Part shown: positions 44,550 through 55,320 of the stretch, piece by piece | Position numbering within the stretch: position 1 is the first letter of the stretch | Layout of the letters: every line of letters begins with the position of its first letter | DNA from: Termitomyces sp. T153 | Taxonomy: Eukaryota; Basidiomycota; Agaricomycetes; Agaricales; Lyophyllaceae | Length of the DNA: 64,000 bases | Direction: 5' to 3' | NCBI GenBank assembly: GCA_018296165.2 | Contig: JACKQL020000138.1 | Location: 46,800-110,799 of the forward strand | The notes under the pieces: model-generated | What the model saw: only the letters and a program-made list of their open reading frames with translations | Told to the model about the DNA's origin: nothing | The model's database searches: none | Program-made: the position numbers and the translations under genes

Positions 44550-46082
44550 CTATCTCCTCCTCTTCCCCCCCACCTTACTCAACCTCACCCTCCTGGGCAT
44601 AACTTCAACCAACTCATCATCCCCCACATACACCAGCATCTCCTCAAGCAACATTGCACAGGGTGGTGAGAGCACAATCTTATCATCAGCAATGACACTG
44701 TGGATGTTCATGAGTTGTTTTTTGACACAAGGGTTTAGGTGGAGGTCAAGGGGTTTGGAGGACTTGCCAATTATCATGCCATGGTAGACTGGGGGTAGAG
44801 TCAGTGAATGAGTAGACAAGTAGAGGGAAAGGGAAAGTGGGGGAAACATGACACGTACCCTGCTTGCACGGCCCTACAAACATTGTCCCGCATGCCTGGA
44901 GTGGCACAAGCGCATACCCCAACATCTCACCTGCCACCATCAATATAAGCACACCATTCCTTCCTGTATCAATAGTGCCGTGGTAAGACATATATGCCTT
45001 GAATATATGACTGATTGTCCTAGAGCCAGCATCAGCATTGAAATGCACACTGGCACCAAACACTCACCCCTGCCCATGCACATCATTCCCAAACTCTCCC
45101 CCCATATACCCAATCAACCCTCTAGCTGGAATATCCATAACAGCCTTAACCCAGCCCTCCTCATCAGTCTCATAACTAACCATCTCCCCCTTCCTTATTG
45201 TCAGCTTCTGCATCACTGCACCTGCATACTCCTCCCTAATGAGCACCGTGCACTCCTCAATTGGCTCAAGCATCCTCCCCTCTGCATCAGGATCGGGAAT
45301 TATCACAGCCTTAGGTGGCCCCACTGCAAGCTTGAACCCCTCCTTCTTCAGCATCTCAAGCAAGATGCCAAGATGGAGCACCCTGCACCTGCACAGCTTG
45401 AGCAACTTGCTCGGAGGTGGGCCCGCATTCTTCACTCCTGCGACACTAACAATCTCTCCTGCCCCCACTGCATCCTTCTCGATCCTCTCTAGCCCTTTCC
45501 TCGCAAAAATCTTCTTCACCTTCCCCTTGCCAACCATCTGCCCTTCTGCATCAAGTGCCCAAAGCACATTGCCCATGCAGAGAATACCAGAATGGATACA
45601 GCCAACGTATAGCATGCCCACATATGGGTTGCTCTCAATTTGCACAGTGAGCATCAAGAAGGGGTGCATATGGTTGAGGTGCATGGGGGGTGGGACATGC
45701 ACAAGTATGAGGTCAAAGAGTGGGGCCATGCTTGGTGTTGCGGTTGCACTGGTGCTGGGGACAAGGTCATGGGACGGGGATGGGACAGCTGTTTAGCAAA
45801 ACAAGTGGCCTGTGGTGTCATCATTGCCGGTGGTCCGTGCATAGGAGAGAGAACAGAACTTACCTGAGACTGTGGCTTAGAGCTTTGCTTAGAACAAACC
45901 TTGTCTGTGTCATTGGGCCTACAACAAGTGCAACACCACTGAAATCCATGTGTCCAGGCATGTCCATGATATTAATCAAGTTCCCATTGTATATAATGCT
46001 AGTGCACATTGACAGAATACTATAGTCAGCTGATTAACAAGTGTCGTTGGTCCACTGTTGATTATTCATCAAAATTCATATC
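44550..46082 (-). pseudogene. TypA/BipA-family GTPase, copy 2 (CpG-depleted)
   Basis: Inverted duplicate of copy 1. The G3 motif survives as [11 protein letters not shown] (about 45960), followed by [14 protein letters not shown]. Domain II starts APLFDLILVHVPPP (45729), then YVGMLYVGCIHSGIL and KIFARKGLERIEKDA. A deletion fuses VAGVKNAG to PPPSKLLKLC, removing about 90 codons, and VLHLGILLEM, AVMQKLTIRKGEMVSYETDE and the C-terminal LEEMLVYVGDDELVEVMP follow, with stop at 44550-44552. The P-loop is damaged. Arg codons of copy 1 are often His, Gln, Cys or Met here because CpG has become CpA or TpG. It cannot bind GTP as a normal family member. Confidence 0.85.
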
Positions 46083-46140
46083 AGCAATCAATACACAAAG
46101 AGGGAAACATGACACATGAGGGCGGTTGCGTCACAGTGTA

Positions 46141-46621
46141 ATGACAGCATCAGGTAATGGTGTCATCACACTATAGAGTCTTAAATCAACCAATAGAACT
46201 GTTGTAAGTCTAGATTGAATAAGAGCTACCGTAAGACATCATCTACAGTAATTTATATATGAGTCAGTTATGTCAATACCCAAGAGGTGGTCAGAAAAGA
46301 AAATGATATCACAAGTAATTGAGCATGGGTCAGTGTTCTAGAGTAAGTGCTGGTTATGGTCATCACATATGCCCTCCAGATATTGTGAACGAGGTGAGGG
46401 ATAGCTAGGAAGGAATCGTGGGGATGTAATGGTGAAGTATGACAATAACAAAGAGTGAACTAAGGGTCCGAGGTTGAACATCGGAAAGGACAGTGGTAGC
46501 CTGGAAATTGGTGGGTTGCGAGTTGGAGCGTGAGTGTGATAAGATAAGATTTGAGTTGAAAGGAATTGAAGTTGAAAGAAGTTGAAAGATTGTTGTTAAG
46601 GAGGGGTGGCAGTAGTGGACT
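46141..46621. other. Unassigned, perhaps remains of a gypsy 3 LTR
   Basis: Lies between the end of TypA copy 2 homology (CACTGTGACGC, about 46136) and the last ORF of gypsy 3. On the minus strand ATTACATCCCC (about 46425) recalls the LTR start TGTTACATCCC at 54377, and TATATAAAT occurs, but the rest does not align with the LTR at 54161-54377. I could not define a 3' LTR. Confidence 0.3.
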
Positions 46622-47285
46622 CTACTCGGGTAGGGTGGTCTGCTGAGCGTCAGCTGGATCGTTTGACCTATTGACACTGTGTCCCTTCTTGGATGGCCCA
46701 CTGGCTGAGATGGGCTTGAAGCTCTTGGATTTGGCCTCCTTGAGGTGACGCTTGTTGAACTTCTTTTCTGCCTTGCAGGATTCACTGTGAGCCTGGTTTC
46801 TGATGGCATTGCGGTGAGGGTGGAGGAGAGCATTCTTGACATTGGCCCACCCATCCTCGTTGATGTCTACATTCCTGTCGATGGCATTGAAGGACTGGAG
46901 CTTGAGGTAACAATTGTCAAAAAATGGGAAAGTCAGAATGCTGCATGGGATGGAGTAGTTATTGATGTTATATGTACTGGTCTTGGGGTCACATGTAGCA
47001 AATTTGCAGGGATTATCCCCCTTGGTATGGTTGTAAGCAAGGGCAAAAGGCTTGTATCTGCACGCAGGGTTCAACCATGTTGATAGTGGGGTGGCAGTGG
47101 CGGATGTTGGCATCATGATTGAGGAAATGCAATAGTTGAGCCAGATGGATGGTAAGGTTAGGATCGTCGGCTGCCAATTGTAAGAAGCCATCAGGGTGCA
47201 TGCCAAGGAGAGGGTGAGGTTTGTAGTGGCTTTTGAGATGGAAGTTGGTGTTGGCAGGGAGACTAATAGTGGTTGCAGTGTCCAT
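46622..47285 (-). pseudogene. gypsy 3 post-integrase ORF
   Basis: Largely open frame on the minus strand with stretches such as NTNFHLKSHYKPHPLLGMHP, DDPNLTIHLAQLLHF, YKPFALAYNHTKGDNPCKFA, LKLQSFNAIDRN, NALLHPHRNAIRNQAHSES and FKPISASGPSKKGHSVN. A protein of this kind follows pol in related Agaricomycete gypsy elements as I remember them. Its C-terminal part is basic (KAEKKFNKRHLKEAKSKS), which would suit nucleic-acid or nuclear binding. No catalytic motif is seen and its role is unknown. Confidence 0.6.
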
Positions 47286-47638
47286 GGATCAAAAATGAGA
47301 GGGTGGCATAATTTCCACAGAGAGTAAGGGCAGAGGCTCAGAATAGCTGGGATGTGAGGATAGGTGTTGCTGGGTTGTGTTGAGGGGGTTTATATATGTA
47401 GGTTCTGGCTGTAGAGACCCCAAAAACACTTGAGAGTCATCTACAGGAGGCTTTCCAGTGCCAGGGGGTAATTCGGAGATATTGCTCATATCCTGAGCAT
47501 TGAGATAAGGGTCTAGCAGGTTTAGTTCCTTGACCTGATCATAAGGTAACAAAGCTATCTCCCCAGCATGCCATAACACCTCAAATATTGCTTGTTTCTT
47601 TGACCCTGCATGATTAACAATCTTATCAGTGGCCCATT

Positions 47639-48940
47639 CTACATCATGCTCAGGTTCAGTTTCAGATACTGAGAATAAAGTTGACCAGGGAACTGTCTAT
47701 CATCATTGGGATGATGGATTCTTAGCAGAGAGGCATGGAATACATCATGTATACCTTGCTGGAGCATGTGGGAGGGAAGTTGAATATGGAATGAGTGATT
47801 GCCATAGTCTTTGAGAAGTAAATAAGGACCAACAAACTTGGGAATTAGTTTACGTGCCAATCCCTTAGGGAATGTCATGTTCTTGGTTGACACGTATACA
47901 AACCCACCTTCCTTGAATGGTATAGTAGTTTGTTTTCTGTTTGCATTTCTAGTTTGTTTAATGTGTGCTCAAAGGATGCAGTCATGTGCATCCATTATTA
48001 TGGTCTTCGAACATTGGGCAAATACATGGACACCAGGGTACTCATTCTTACTGGCAGAATTCCAAATCATCAAGCAAGGCAATCTCCCATAGTTGAGGAA
48101 AAAAGGTGAATAGCCAGTGCTTTCAGATCTGGCTGTGTTAATTGCAAATTCAATAGCTGGTAGCTTGGATACCCAATCCTTCTGGATGGGGTTTATGCAT
48201 TGGCAAATCATCTGGGTTATGGTTCAATTAGCATGCTCAGTCATCCTGTCAGTCTCAGGGTGGTAGGAACTCGACATTTTTAATTGTGTCCCTATTCAAG
48301 TATGAAGGTGCGACCAGAATATGCTTGTAAGTAAGAGTCCCTGTCACTGACAATTGCTTTGGGAAGCTCATGTAGTTTATATATTTCACCAAATACAAGT
48401 TTGGCAATGTGCCTGGCAGTATAGTTCATCTGACCTGGGATCAGGCAAACCATCCCTGTTAGGTGGTCTATAATCACTGTAAGTGAATTGTATGTAGCAT
48501 CACAATTTTTTGATTTAGGTAATGGGCTGACAAAATCAATACCAATTACTTTCCAAGGTTGGGTGGGTACAGGTAAGGGGTTCAGTGTACCATATGATTT
48601 ATGATTGGATGGCTTACTCTGAGCACATGTCATACATGTCTTGCAAAAGGTGTGGATGTCACTGCTCATGTGTTTCCACCACACATGTTCTTGTAGGTAC
48701 ATCAGAATCTTTTGAGCACCAAGATGTGCTAACATTGAGTGAGCCTCAGATATTATAATTTCCCAAACATTTTGACCAGATACTATGATTGTAGGTATGC
48801 ATAACACCCTTTTCCCTTCAGTGTTTAAATAGAGTAGCTTATCATTTGTGTACTCAAAATTCTGGTATTCATGTGGGTTTTTGACTATGGATGCCAACAC
48901 TGGGTCATTCTCATATTTACCACTGATGCTATTCAGTAGG
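47639..48940 (-). pseudogene. gypsy 3 integrase
   Basis: Zinc-finger part HSMLAHLGAQKILMYLQ with CKTCMTCAQSK, core IGIDFVSPLPKSKN, VSDRDSYLQAYSG and HPETDRMTEHAN, then INTARSESTGYSPFFLNYG and a C-terminal barrel-like segment FVGPYLLLKDYGNHSFHIQLP and HDVFHASLLRIHHPNDDR. A frame change near 48290 and TGA stops break it. Order and spacing are those of a standard gypsy integrase lacking a chromodomain. Confidence 0.8.
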
Positions 48941-49087
48941 TAAATTGGTTCTCATCCTCCAGCCATCATTTTCAGCTAACAATACTGGATTCAGTGGTTC
49001 AATTAATTTGTGAAGCTTCCTTGATTGTTCTGATATTTCTTCATCTTGTGCCTGCTCAAGATTGTCACTTTGCTTATGTGCTGGAAT

Positions 49088-50960
49088 TCATATGGTAAGT
49101 TTTTGTGTATCACCCTTGCCCTCCTTTTGTTGCTGAGGGCTGTTCAGCACAAAATGTTTGGCCACCTGAGCAGCAAACTCCTTGGATGTTTTGGGCCTCC
49201 AAGTCTCTGCTGCTGGTATGAATTTTTGCCTGTAGGCTTGTTTGGGCCTTGCACCACTTTCCTGTGTCAGCGGCATTAGCTCCAGTGCCTGATCACAATA
49301 GTGATCAGCCTTGCTTGTTTCCAGGGGATTGACATTTTCATAGGTCAAATCCCCAGGTCTATCTTTGATGGTGTGTGCTTTGGCTGACAAGTTTGTGCTC
49401 TCACCGTCCATGCCAACCAATACTGGCATGGATATCAGGTGAGTTGCCAATGTATCATTATTTATTACATCATAGTAGGTGTACTCACTATGAGCCCTTA
49501 CAGTACCTGGCTCTTCAAACAAATACAATTATGACAAGGCATCTGATGAGATGTTATCAGCACCAGGTATGTAAATGACTTCAAAGTCAAATTCAGAAGT
49601 TTTTCCCAACCATTGAGCCTGTCTTCCAGAAACATTTTTCTGGTTTAACAGATGAATTAACCCCTTGTGATCAGTATACCAGGTAAATTTTGTTCCCTGA
49701 AGAATATCATGGTACCTTAACATTGTTTTGACACCTGCTAGCATCTCAATTTCATGTACTGGGTAATTTTGCTGTGCAGAATTTAGTTTTGCAGAGTAGA
49801 AAGCAGCTACTTTGGCCTTACACCAGTCTGATCCCTGACTGATAACACCAGCAATCCCTGTCCTACAACTATCAGTGACAACATTTACAGGGGCAGCACC
49901 TTTACCATAATCAAGGGGTTTATGGTGATGATCATGACATTTCATAGCTAAGTGTTTGACATCTTCAAATGCATGTTGGTGAGTGTTCTCCCAATGGAAA
50001 GGGACAGTATCTCCTGTCAACTCATGTAACACTCCCATAGGAATGCGGACATGGTCAATGTCATCAGCCAAGTATCCAGCCACTCCTAAGAACCCTCAAA
50101 GTAAGTCATGGTTAGTTGGTGTCTTCCAGTGTGCTAATGCATCAACCTTATCAGGGTCCATGCATATACTATTATTGTCAACCACGTGGCCTAGAACTCT
50201 CAATTCCAGGCATAGGAATTTTAACTTATCCTTTCCAAGGTAAAGTTTCTCATGTTTTAAGATGTCAATCACAATCTTAATGTGTTGAACATGTTCCTCA
50301 AGTGTCTGTGAGTAAATTATTATATCATCAAAGTAGACATCCATAAATCACCCAATATATGCAGAGAAAATATGGTTCATTGATGCTTGGTAAGTAGCTG
50401 GGGCATTACAGTCCCCTTGTTGTACTATGTTGCTAACCATATTGCCATCAGGGGTCATTGCAGTGGTTCTCTCCACATGTTCTGGTATAATGCAGATTTG
50501 TTCATAAGCATCCTTGCAATCCAATAGTGATCAATACTGACCTTTTGCCACTTGGTGCAGGATCCCATCAATGTCAGGCAGTGGTGACAATCTTTTCACT
50601 GTGTTGGCATTCTGAGCTCTCAGATCAAAGACTGTGTGAAGTCAAGGTGATTCTCCTGATTTGCCTGGCTTGGGTATCAGCATCATTGAGACAGTGTTCC
50701 CACTGCTGGTGACCTTCCATCACCCATTTTTGATGTATGCATTGTGCTTCTTGGCCCATTGGCTGCACATGGCTTCTGGACATTGTGATGGCCACCAAGG
50801 ATATATCCTATTGGGATCAATCAAGTTTATCTCATGATTAATAGCACATAATGGAGGTAAGGGTGTATCACTTGCCAATTTGCAGACTGGTTCTGCATAA
50901 TGCTGAAGTTCCTCATGTACTACCTCTAGATTTTCTTCATACAATTCCATTGATCATGAA
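49088..50960 (-). pseudogene. gypsy 3 reverse transcriptase and RNase H
   Basis: Motifs in order are NGWKVTSSGN-like after a stop, LHTVFDLRAQNANTVKRLSP, LDCKDAYEQICIIPEHVERT, SNIVQQGDCNAPATYQ, catalytic box VYFDDIIIYS (intact), LRVLGHVVDN, and RNase H VVTDSCRTGIAGVISQGSDW, FYSAKLNSAQQNYPVHEIEM, WYTDHKGLIHLLNQK. TGA stops interrupt at KNG*W, SP*LH, GQY*SL, YIG*F and DLL*GF, each fitting CGA in the ancestor. The connection to integrase (49528-49088) is open. Confidence 0.85.
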
Positions 50961-51560
50961 GCAAGTTGTGTCACACCTTTGCCTTCAAAAGGTAATGATT
51001 GAGGTGATGCAACTATAACACATGCAGGATTGATACCAAAGGTGACTTGGTGTTGGAATAGGAAAGGCATACCAAGGATAAGATCATATCCTGACAGATT
51101 AATGATATCAAAGTACCATTGCTCAGATATAGATTGATATTCAAACTTGGCTGTGGCGCCAAAGTTAATTCATGATCTTGATCCTTGTACCACTAGCTGA
51201 ACTGTGACAGGAGAGGTGAGTTCCTTTCTTTTGATGTTTAGTTGTTGTACTAGGGTACTTGAGATGAAATCTTCCAGAGAACCTGAATCAATGAGTGCAC
51301 ATGCAGGGTGTCCATTGATACATACAACCACAACAAGAGGTTTAGGCACCATTTGTGATGGGTCTTTTACATAGGTTGCATTTTGCTGTATAGAGGAGTA
51401 CATACCAGCAGGTATCTGCTGTCCATTCAGCTCAAGAACATGCAGATGCCCATCTTCTACTTTCAGATGGAGCCAGCCAGAAGCTGAGGCCCTGGTCTGT
51501 AGTAGATCAAGCTCATACTCACTATCAGCTAGTTCCAGTAGCAGGGGCTCCTAAAGCCAG
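50961..51560 (-). pseudogene. gypsy 3 protease region
   Basis: Contains an aspartic protease signature CALIDSGSLEDFISSTLVQQ (about 51290) and GYDLILGMPFLFQHQ (about 51070). The DSG is preserved. Stops (for example SRS*INFG, LAS*SMEL) separate it from the reverse transcriptase. Confidence 0.8.
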
Positions 51561-53900
51561 CTAGCAATGTAGTATTAAGGGTTGTATGGGGCAGAGTAGG
51601 CTTCTGTCTCCAGCTTTTGGAGAGATCATACTAATTGTTTGCGATACCAGCTGGCCAGGTCAAACATCTCATTTCCCAGCATGGCAACATCAATTTGAGT
51701 TTGGAACCCTAGATAGTAATCGAATATGTTACATGTAGGACCTTCTGCAGTCACCTTGAACTGGTGGTATGATTGCACATGGCCTTCTTCATCCCCTGGA
51801 TATGGGGTGCCATGCTCAAGTACACATTGGGCATTCCAGGTGTGAGCATCTGAGGCAAAGCATGTCTTATAGGCTGATCCATGGTTAAGGGGAGCCCCAG
51901 TTTGAGTGTGTCATATCTTTGCATACCACTCACCAATTGGAAAGTGAGTTCTCATTGCAGTAGATTGACTTAGTACCTCAAAGGTGTCAAACACACCATC
52001 ATGTATTATGATTTTATTATGAGATACAGGTGTTGCACAGAAACACCTTCCATGGAACTGGAGCACATTGGCTGGGTTGCCAGGGTAGAGTTGCATAGTT
52101 TTCAGCATCTCCTTGGCTTTGTTGCACACAGCATTGCCCAGGCAATTTCACCATGAGTCCACATCTAATAATATCAATTTTTCTTCTGCTGACTCAATAT
52201 ACATTTTGTAACACTGAGGGAACTTCTTTGGGGGAGCCAGCATAACTTTGTCATCAAGGACAGAATTACCAAGTGAGTCAGTAGTCTGATATGATGATGC
52301 ACTGCTTACTTCCTCATCAGATGTGATTTCTAAACTAGAGTCAGAAACCAACTGCAGCCAAGGGAGAGTATCATCTTCACTATCACACTTTCCTATCATT
52401 CCAATCGATAGTTTGGTAGTTTCTCCAAGGCTATCAACATGCAATTGCTTGGCCCAATCTACTGCAACTTGGATACCAAAAGCCATCATGCCTGGAGGCT
52501 TTCTGTTGCTTGATTTCATCTCGCCTTTTGTGGGGCATGTAAGGGGACAACCCTTATTAGGTAACTCCAACTCTATCTGGCCTTAGTAATAGGTATAGCA
52601 TCATCTCTAGCATATCTGATCAACTGGCCACCAAGCCCCTGCACCCTCCAATCAGTAGTAGTCAGCCCTTTGTAGTCATCAGACCCTATTTCCCCTTTCG
52701 ATGTATTGTTAGTCATTACTGTTTAGCATACCCAGGCCACTTATCACATATAGCATTAGTCATAGCATAGCCATGGATGTAGTATATAAACCAGTCTGCA
52801 GGATAGGATATCCTCAGACCAAACAATAGCAGTGTCTTCCTGGCCTATCCACTAGATTGACTGTAAGAGCCCCAGCATCATTACCTTAGCCTTGCTCACT
52901 GCACTCACCTGCTTGCTGGACTCTTAGCTGCTTATACTGCCCTTCAACTCTTGCTCACTGCCTGCATCACTGGTCATTGCCAGGTCTATCTGTGGTTGTG
53001 CTCCATCCCCTTACAGGGCAGTTCTGGGTGAAAATTGGCTTCCTTAAGTACTTCCTTTTCTTCTCTGCTTAAGAGCATACTTGGCTGATTGCAGTTATGC
53101 TTGGGAGCATAAGAGTTCTCAGCATGGGAGGAAGGTTTATTGTTATTATTACCATTCTACTTGCTAGCTGGCACATGTCCAGGGTTTGTATTAGTCAAGT
53201 TGATTGGAAGTTCTTTGCACAGTTGGCAGAGTATGGCTTTGCAGACTTGGAGGCATTATCCTGTGATCTGGAAGTATGTGAGTGATTTTGATTTCAACTG
53301 GAATTATTGTGGCAGGACTGACTGCTTGTTCCAGCATAGTCCCTAAAATCCACATTATCTGCCAGTTCCTGATACTCAGCTTCTCATACCATTGCCCTCC
53401 AAGAGGTATATTCTGGGTTCATGTGCTCACAGAGAAGTGCCTTATGGAGAGAAGGCCAAAATCCATTGAATAACTTTACTATGCAAGCCTGCTTACTATT
53501 GGTGCCTATGATGGTAAACAATTCATCAAGATCTGCACCATATTCATGAACCAACTTATTTCCTTGAGTGAAGCTATTGAGCCTTTCTTGTTGCTGATTG
53601 CAAAGATCTATAGGAAAGCAATGATTGAACATTTCAACAAAGAATTTCCTTAACAACCATCATTCTGGGTCAATTGAAACTCTACAAGTATAGAAAGTGT
53701 AAGCCTTCCCAGTCAGAAATTTGGATAGCACCATGACCTGATGTTTTTTCTCCACATACCCATATTTAACATATGCCATACCATGCGTAAGGTATTTGTG
53801 GAAGGCTCTAATGTCTATGCAGCCATCATATTTCTCAAGCAGGGTGGGTTTTATTATAGTTTGCCTCTATTGTTTGTGTTTTGACCTATGGGAACAGTGA
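51561..53900 (-). pseudogene. gypsy 3 gag, split by a solo LTR
   Basis: From about 53870: KYDGCIDIRAFHKYLTHG, GKAYTFYTCRVSIDPE, then MFNHCFPIDLCNQQQERLNS, FTQGNKLVHEYGADLDELFT, KLFNGFWPSLHKALLCEHMN, and after a TGA at the V*EAEYQELADNVDFRDY junction a tail. It is cut by the solo LTR 52538-53015 and resumes as CPTKGEMKSSNRKPPGMMAF and onward to about 51600, with further TGA stops. Related gags carry a capsid domain here. No intact zinc knuckle was identified. Confidence 0.7.
52538..53015. repeat. Solo LTR (478 bp) with GGGCA target duplication
   Basis: TGTAAGGGGA to TCCCCTTACA, a perfect 10-bp inverted repeat, with the duplication GGGCA at 52533-52537 and 53016-53020. Removing it restores the gag reading across PELP-CPTKGEM on the minus strand. 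It contains a TATA-like box (AGTATATAAACC, about 52774-52785). It is related to the solo LTR at 17840-18420. Confidence 0.92.
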
Positions 53901-54160
53901 CAGGATCACCAGCAGGATTGGTGACATCTACAGTAGCGAGATGATGAACTTGAACTTGAGCTACTTGATGAGCTGGAGTCACTAGACTTGCTGCTATATT
54001 CAGAGCTCATTTCTGAATCTGATTTGCTGTCTGACAATGAATCTCCACAGTGCTCATTGAGGAAGGTAAACATTAAAATTCTAATGTTCTCATCATTAAC
54101 TATTGGCAGTGAACATTTTTTCCAGAAGTTTGGCTTCTGCTTCACAAACAAGTAAATGCT

Positions 54161-54377
54161 TGTTGAAATTCAAAAAATGTAAAGTTTTCATTACAGTGCA
54201 CTGCTTACAGTTCACACTCCATAATCCAAAACCAGTCAATCAGGTTCTATGAGGTATGAAGTAAGGTGCTGCCTTACATAATTACAGTAATAGTATTTAT
54301 AGGTAGCATCATGTGATGCTACCAAACAGTATAATAATAATAAAGTAATATTATAATAGTATAAGTGGGATGTAACA
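54161..54377 (-). repeat. 5' LTR of gypsy 3 (about 217 bp)
   Basis: On the minus strand it starts TGTTACATCCC, has a TATA-like CTATAAATACT about 85 bp inside, contains a short palindrome GTAGCATCACATGATGCTAC, and ends TTTCAACA. The inner boundary is inferred because no second LTR is available. Confidence 0.55.
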
Positions 54378-54789
54378 CATGCTCCATTACAGATTTTCAT
54401 TCCTGGTCTCCTCCATTATCAGTATGGGAAGCATGGGTTAGCATTTTAAAGTCTACAGAGACAACCAAGGAGTTATTGAGGGTTGGTGGGTTGTCAAAAG
54501 CAGAAACTACCAAACAAATGAGATCTTCAAAAAAATCCATAAAGAGTCTCATGAAAACAAAAACACAATATACTCTTGATATGTTCCAAGCAAGTTTGAT
54601 TCCACAGATGCCCCATCAAGGAGTCAATACTATGCAAAAAACAACTTCCTGCTTCCAGTGAAGATCTGGCACAACATCAAACAATTTGTTGTCAATTTTG
54701 AAGCCCCTATTCCAAGGCTGAGCAAGCCACAGAAGAAAGCAGAAGCAATCACTTGAAGCAAACCAGACAATCTCAGAATCAAAGCAGGG
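54378..54789. other. Unassigned sequence
   Basis: One 98-codon plus-strand frame (54365-54661), Lys/Ser/Thr rich with no motif. It may be the eroded 5' part of the recombinase remnant that follows. Confidence 0.3.
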
Positions 54790-55320
54790 AGTTGTTCAAA
54801 GAAGCATTTATTAGCCAGTCACAAGAATGCTTTGATTATGCCAAGCATCAGGAAGACACATGATAATGGTACTCTCCCATTGCCACAAAACCTGTAACTA
54901 AAAAACACAAGCCTCAACCTTATGTTGCCAGACTAGTCCCAGAAAAATCTCCATTTTGCTTGCATGTTCTTGCCAGAGAATGGCTAAGGCTATGGCTTCC
55001 CATCAATGTTGCTCAGAACTTGGCAGAGTCCACACAATTACAGTTGACAGAGGAAAATGAAAGAAGAGTCTTTAAGGTGCTTAATGCAGCATGGGTGTAG
55101 TTGACTGAAGAGTTTTATGCCACAAGTCTGTTAGTCTTCCATATTTTTTGTGCTCTTAGGAAAATCTCAGAGAAAGATTGTATGCTAGCAATGCCAGAAA
55201 TTTTAGAAGCCTTCATAGTAGCAGTTGCAAGAGCTTACTCAAAGTCAGCCATTGAGAACTTCCTTTGAGGGCTGAGGGCATGGACACCTCATTCAAGTTG
55301 TATTGCTCAGAATGGCAAAC
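54790..55320 (+). pseudogene. Possible tyrosine-recombinase-like remnant
   Basis: The frame reads FKEAFISQSQECFDYAKHQE, then LAREWLRLWLPINVAQNL, RRVFKVLNAAWV, a stop, EEFYATSLLVFHIFCALRKI, AYSKSAIENFL, a stop, GLRAWTPHS. The pattern AAW...T..FY...LLVFH.FC...I.E followed by YS...I.N.L.G.RAW is one I know from the N-terminal SAM-like core-binding domain of Agaricomycete tyrosine-recombinase-like proteins. The catalytic C-terminal domain with R, H and Y residues is not visible. Stops and loss of the catalytic part make it dead. Confidence 0.45.

Larger units (their letters stand above)
46622..54377 (-). mobile_element. Ty3/gypsy element 3, dead, with a solo LTR in gag
   Basis: Minus-orientation element with LTR (54161-54377), gag, protease, reverse transcriptase, RNase H, integrase and an additional ORF after integrase. 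One frame can be followed through most of it, interrupted by about twenty stops, most of them TGA where CGA fits. A solo LTR of another family (52538-53015) sits in gag. A 3' LTR at the left end was not found. Confidence 0.8.

Noticed and set aside
46141..46436. 3' LTR of gypsy 3
   Set aside because: ATTACATCCCC recalls the LTR start, but the body does not align with 54161-54377 and no target duplication could be found.
53906..54151. ORF with a run of 13 Ser codons
   Set aside because: It lies at the start of the gypsy 3 gag region and the Ser run is a simple AGC/TCA-type repeat. I see no domain and treat it as part of the degraded element.
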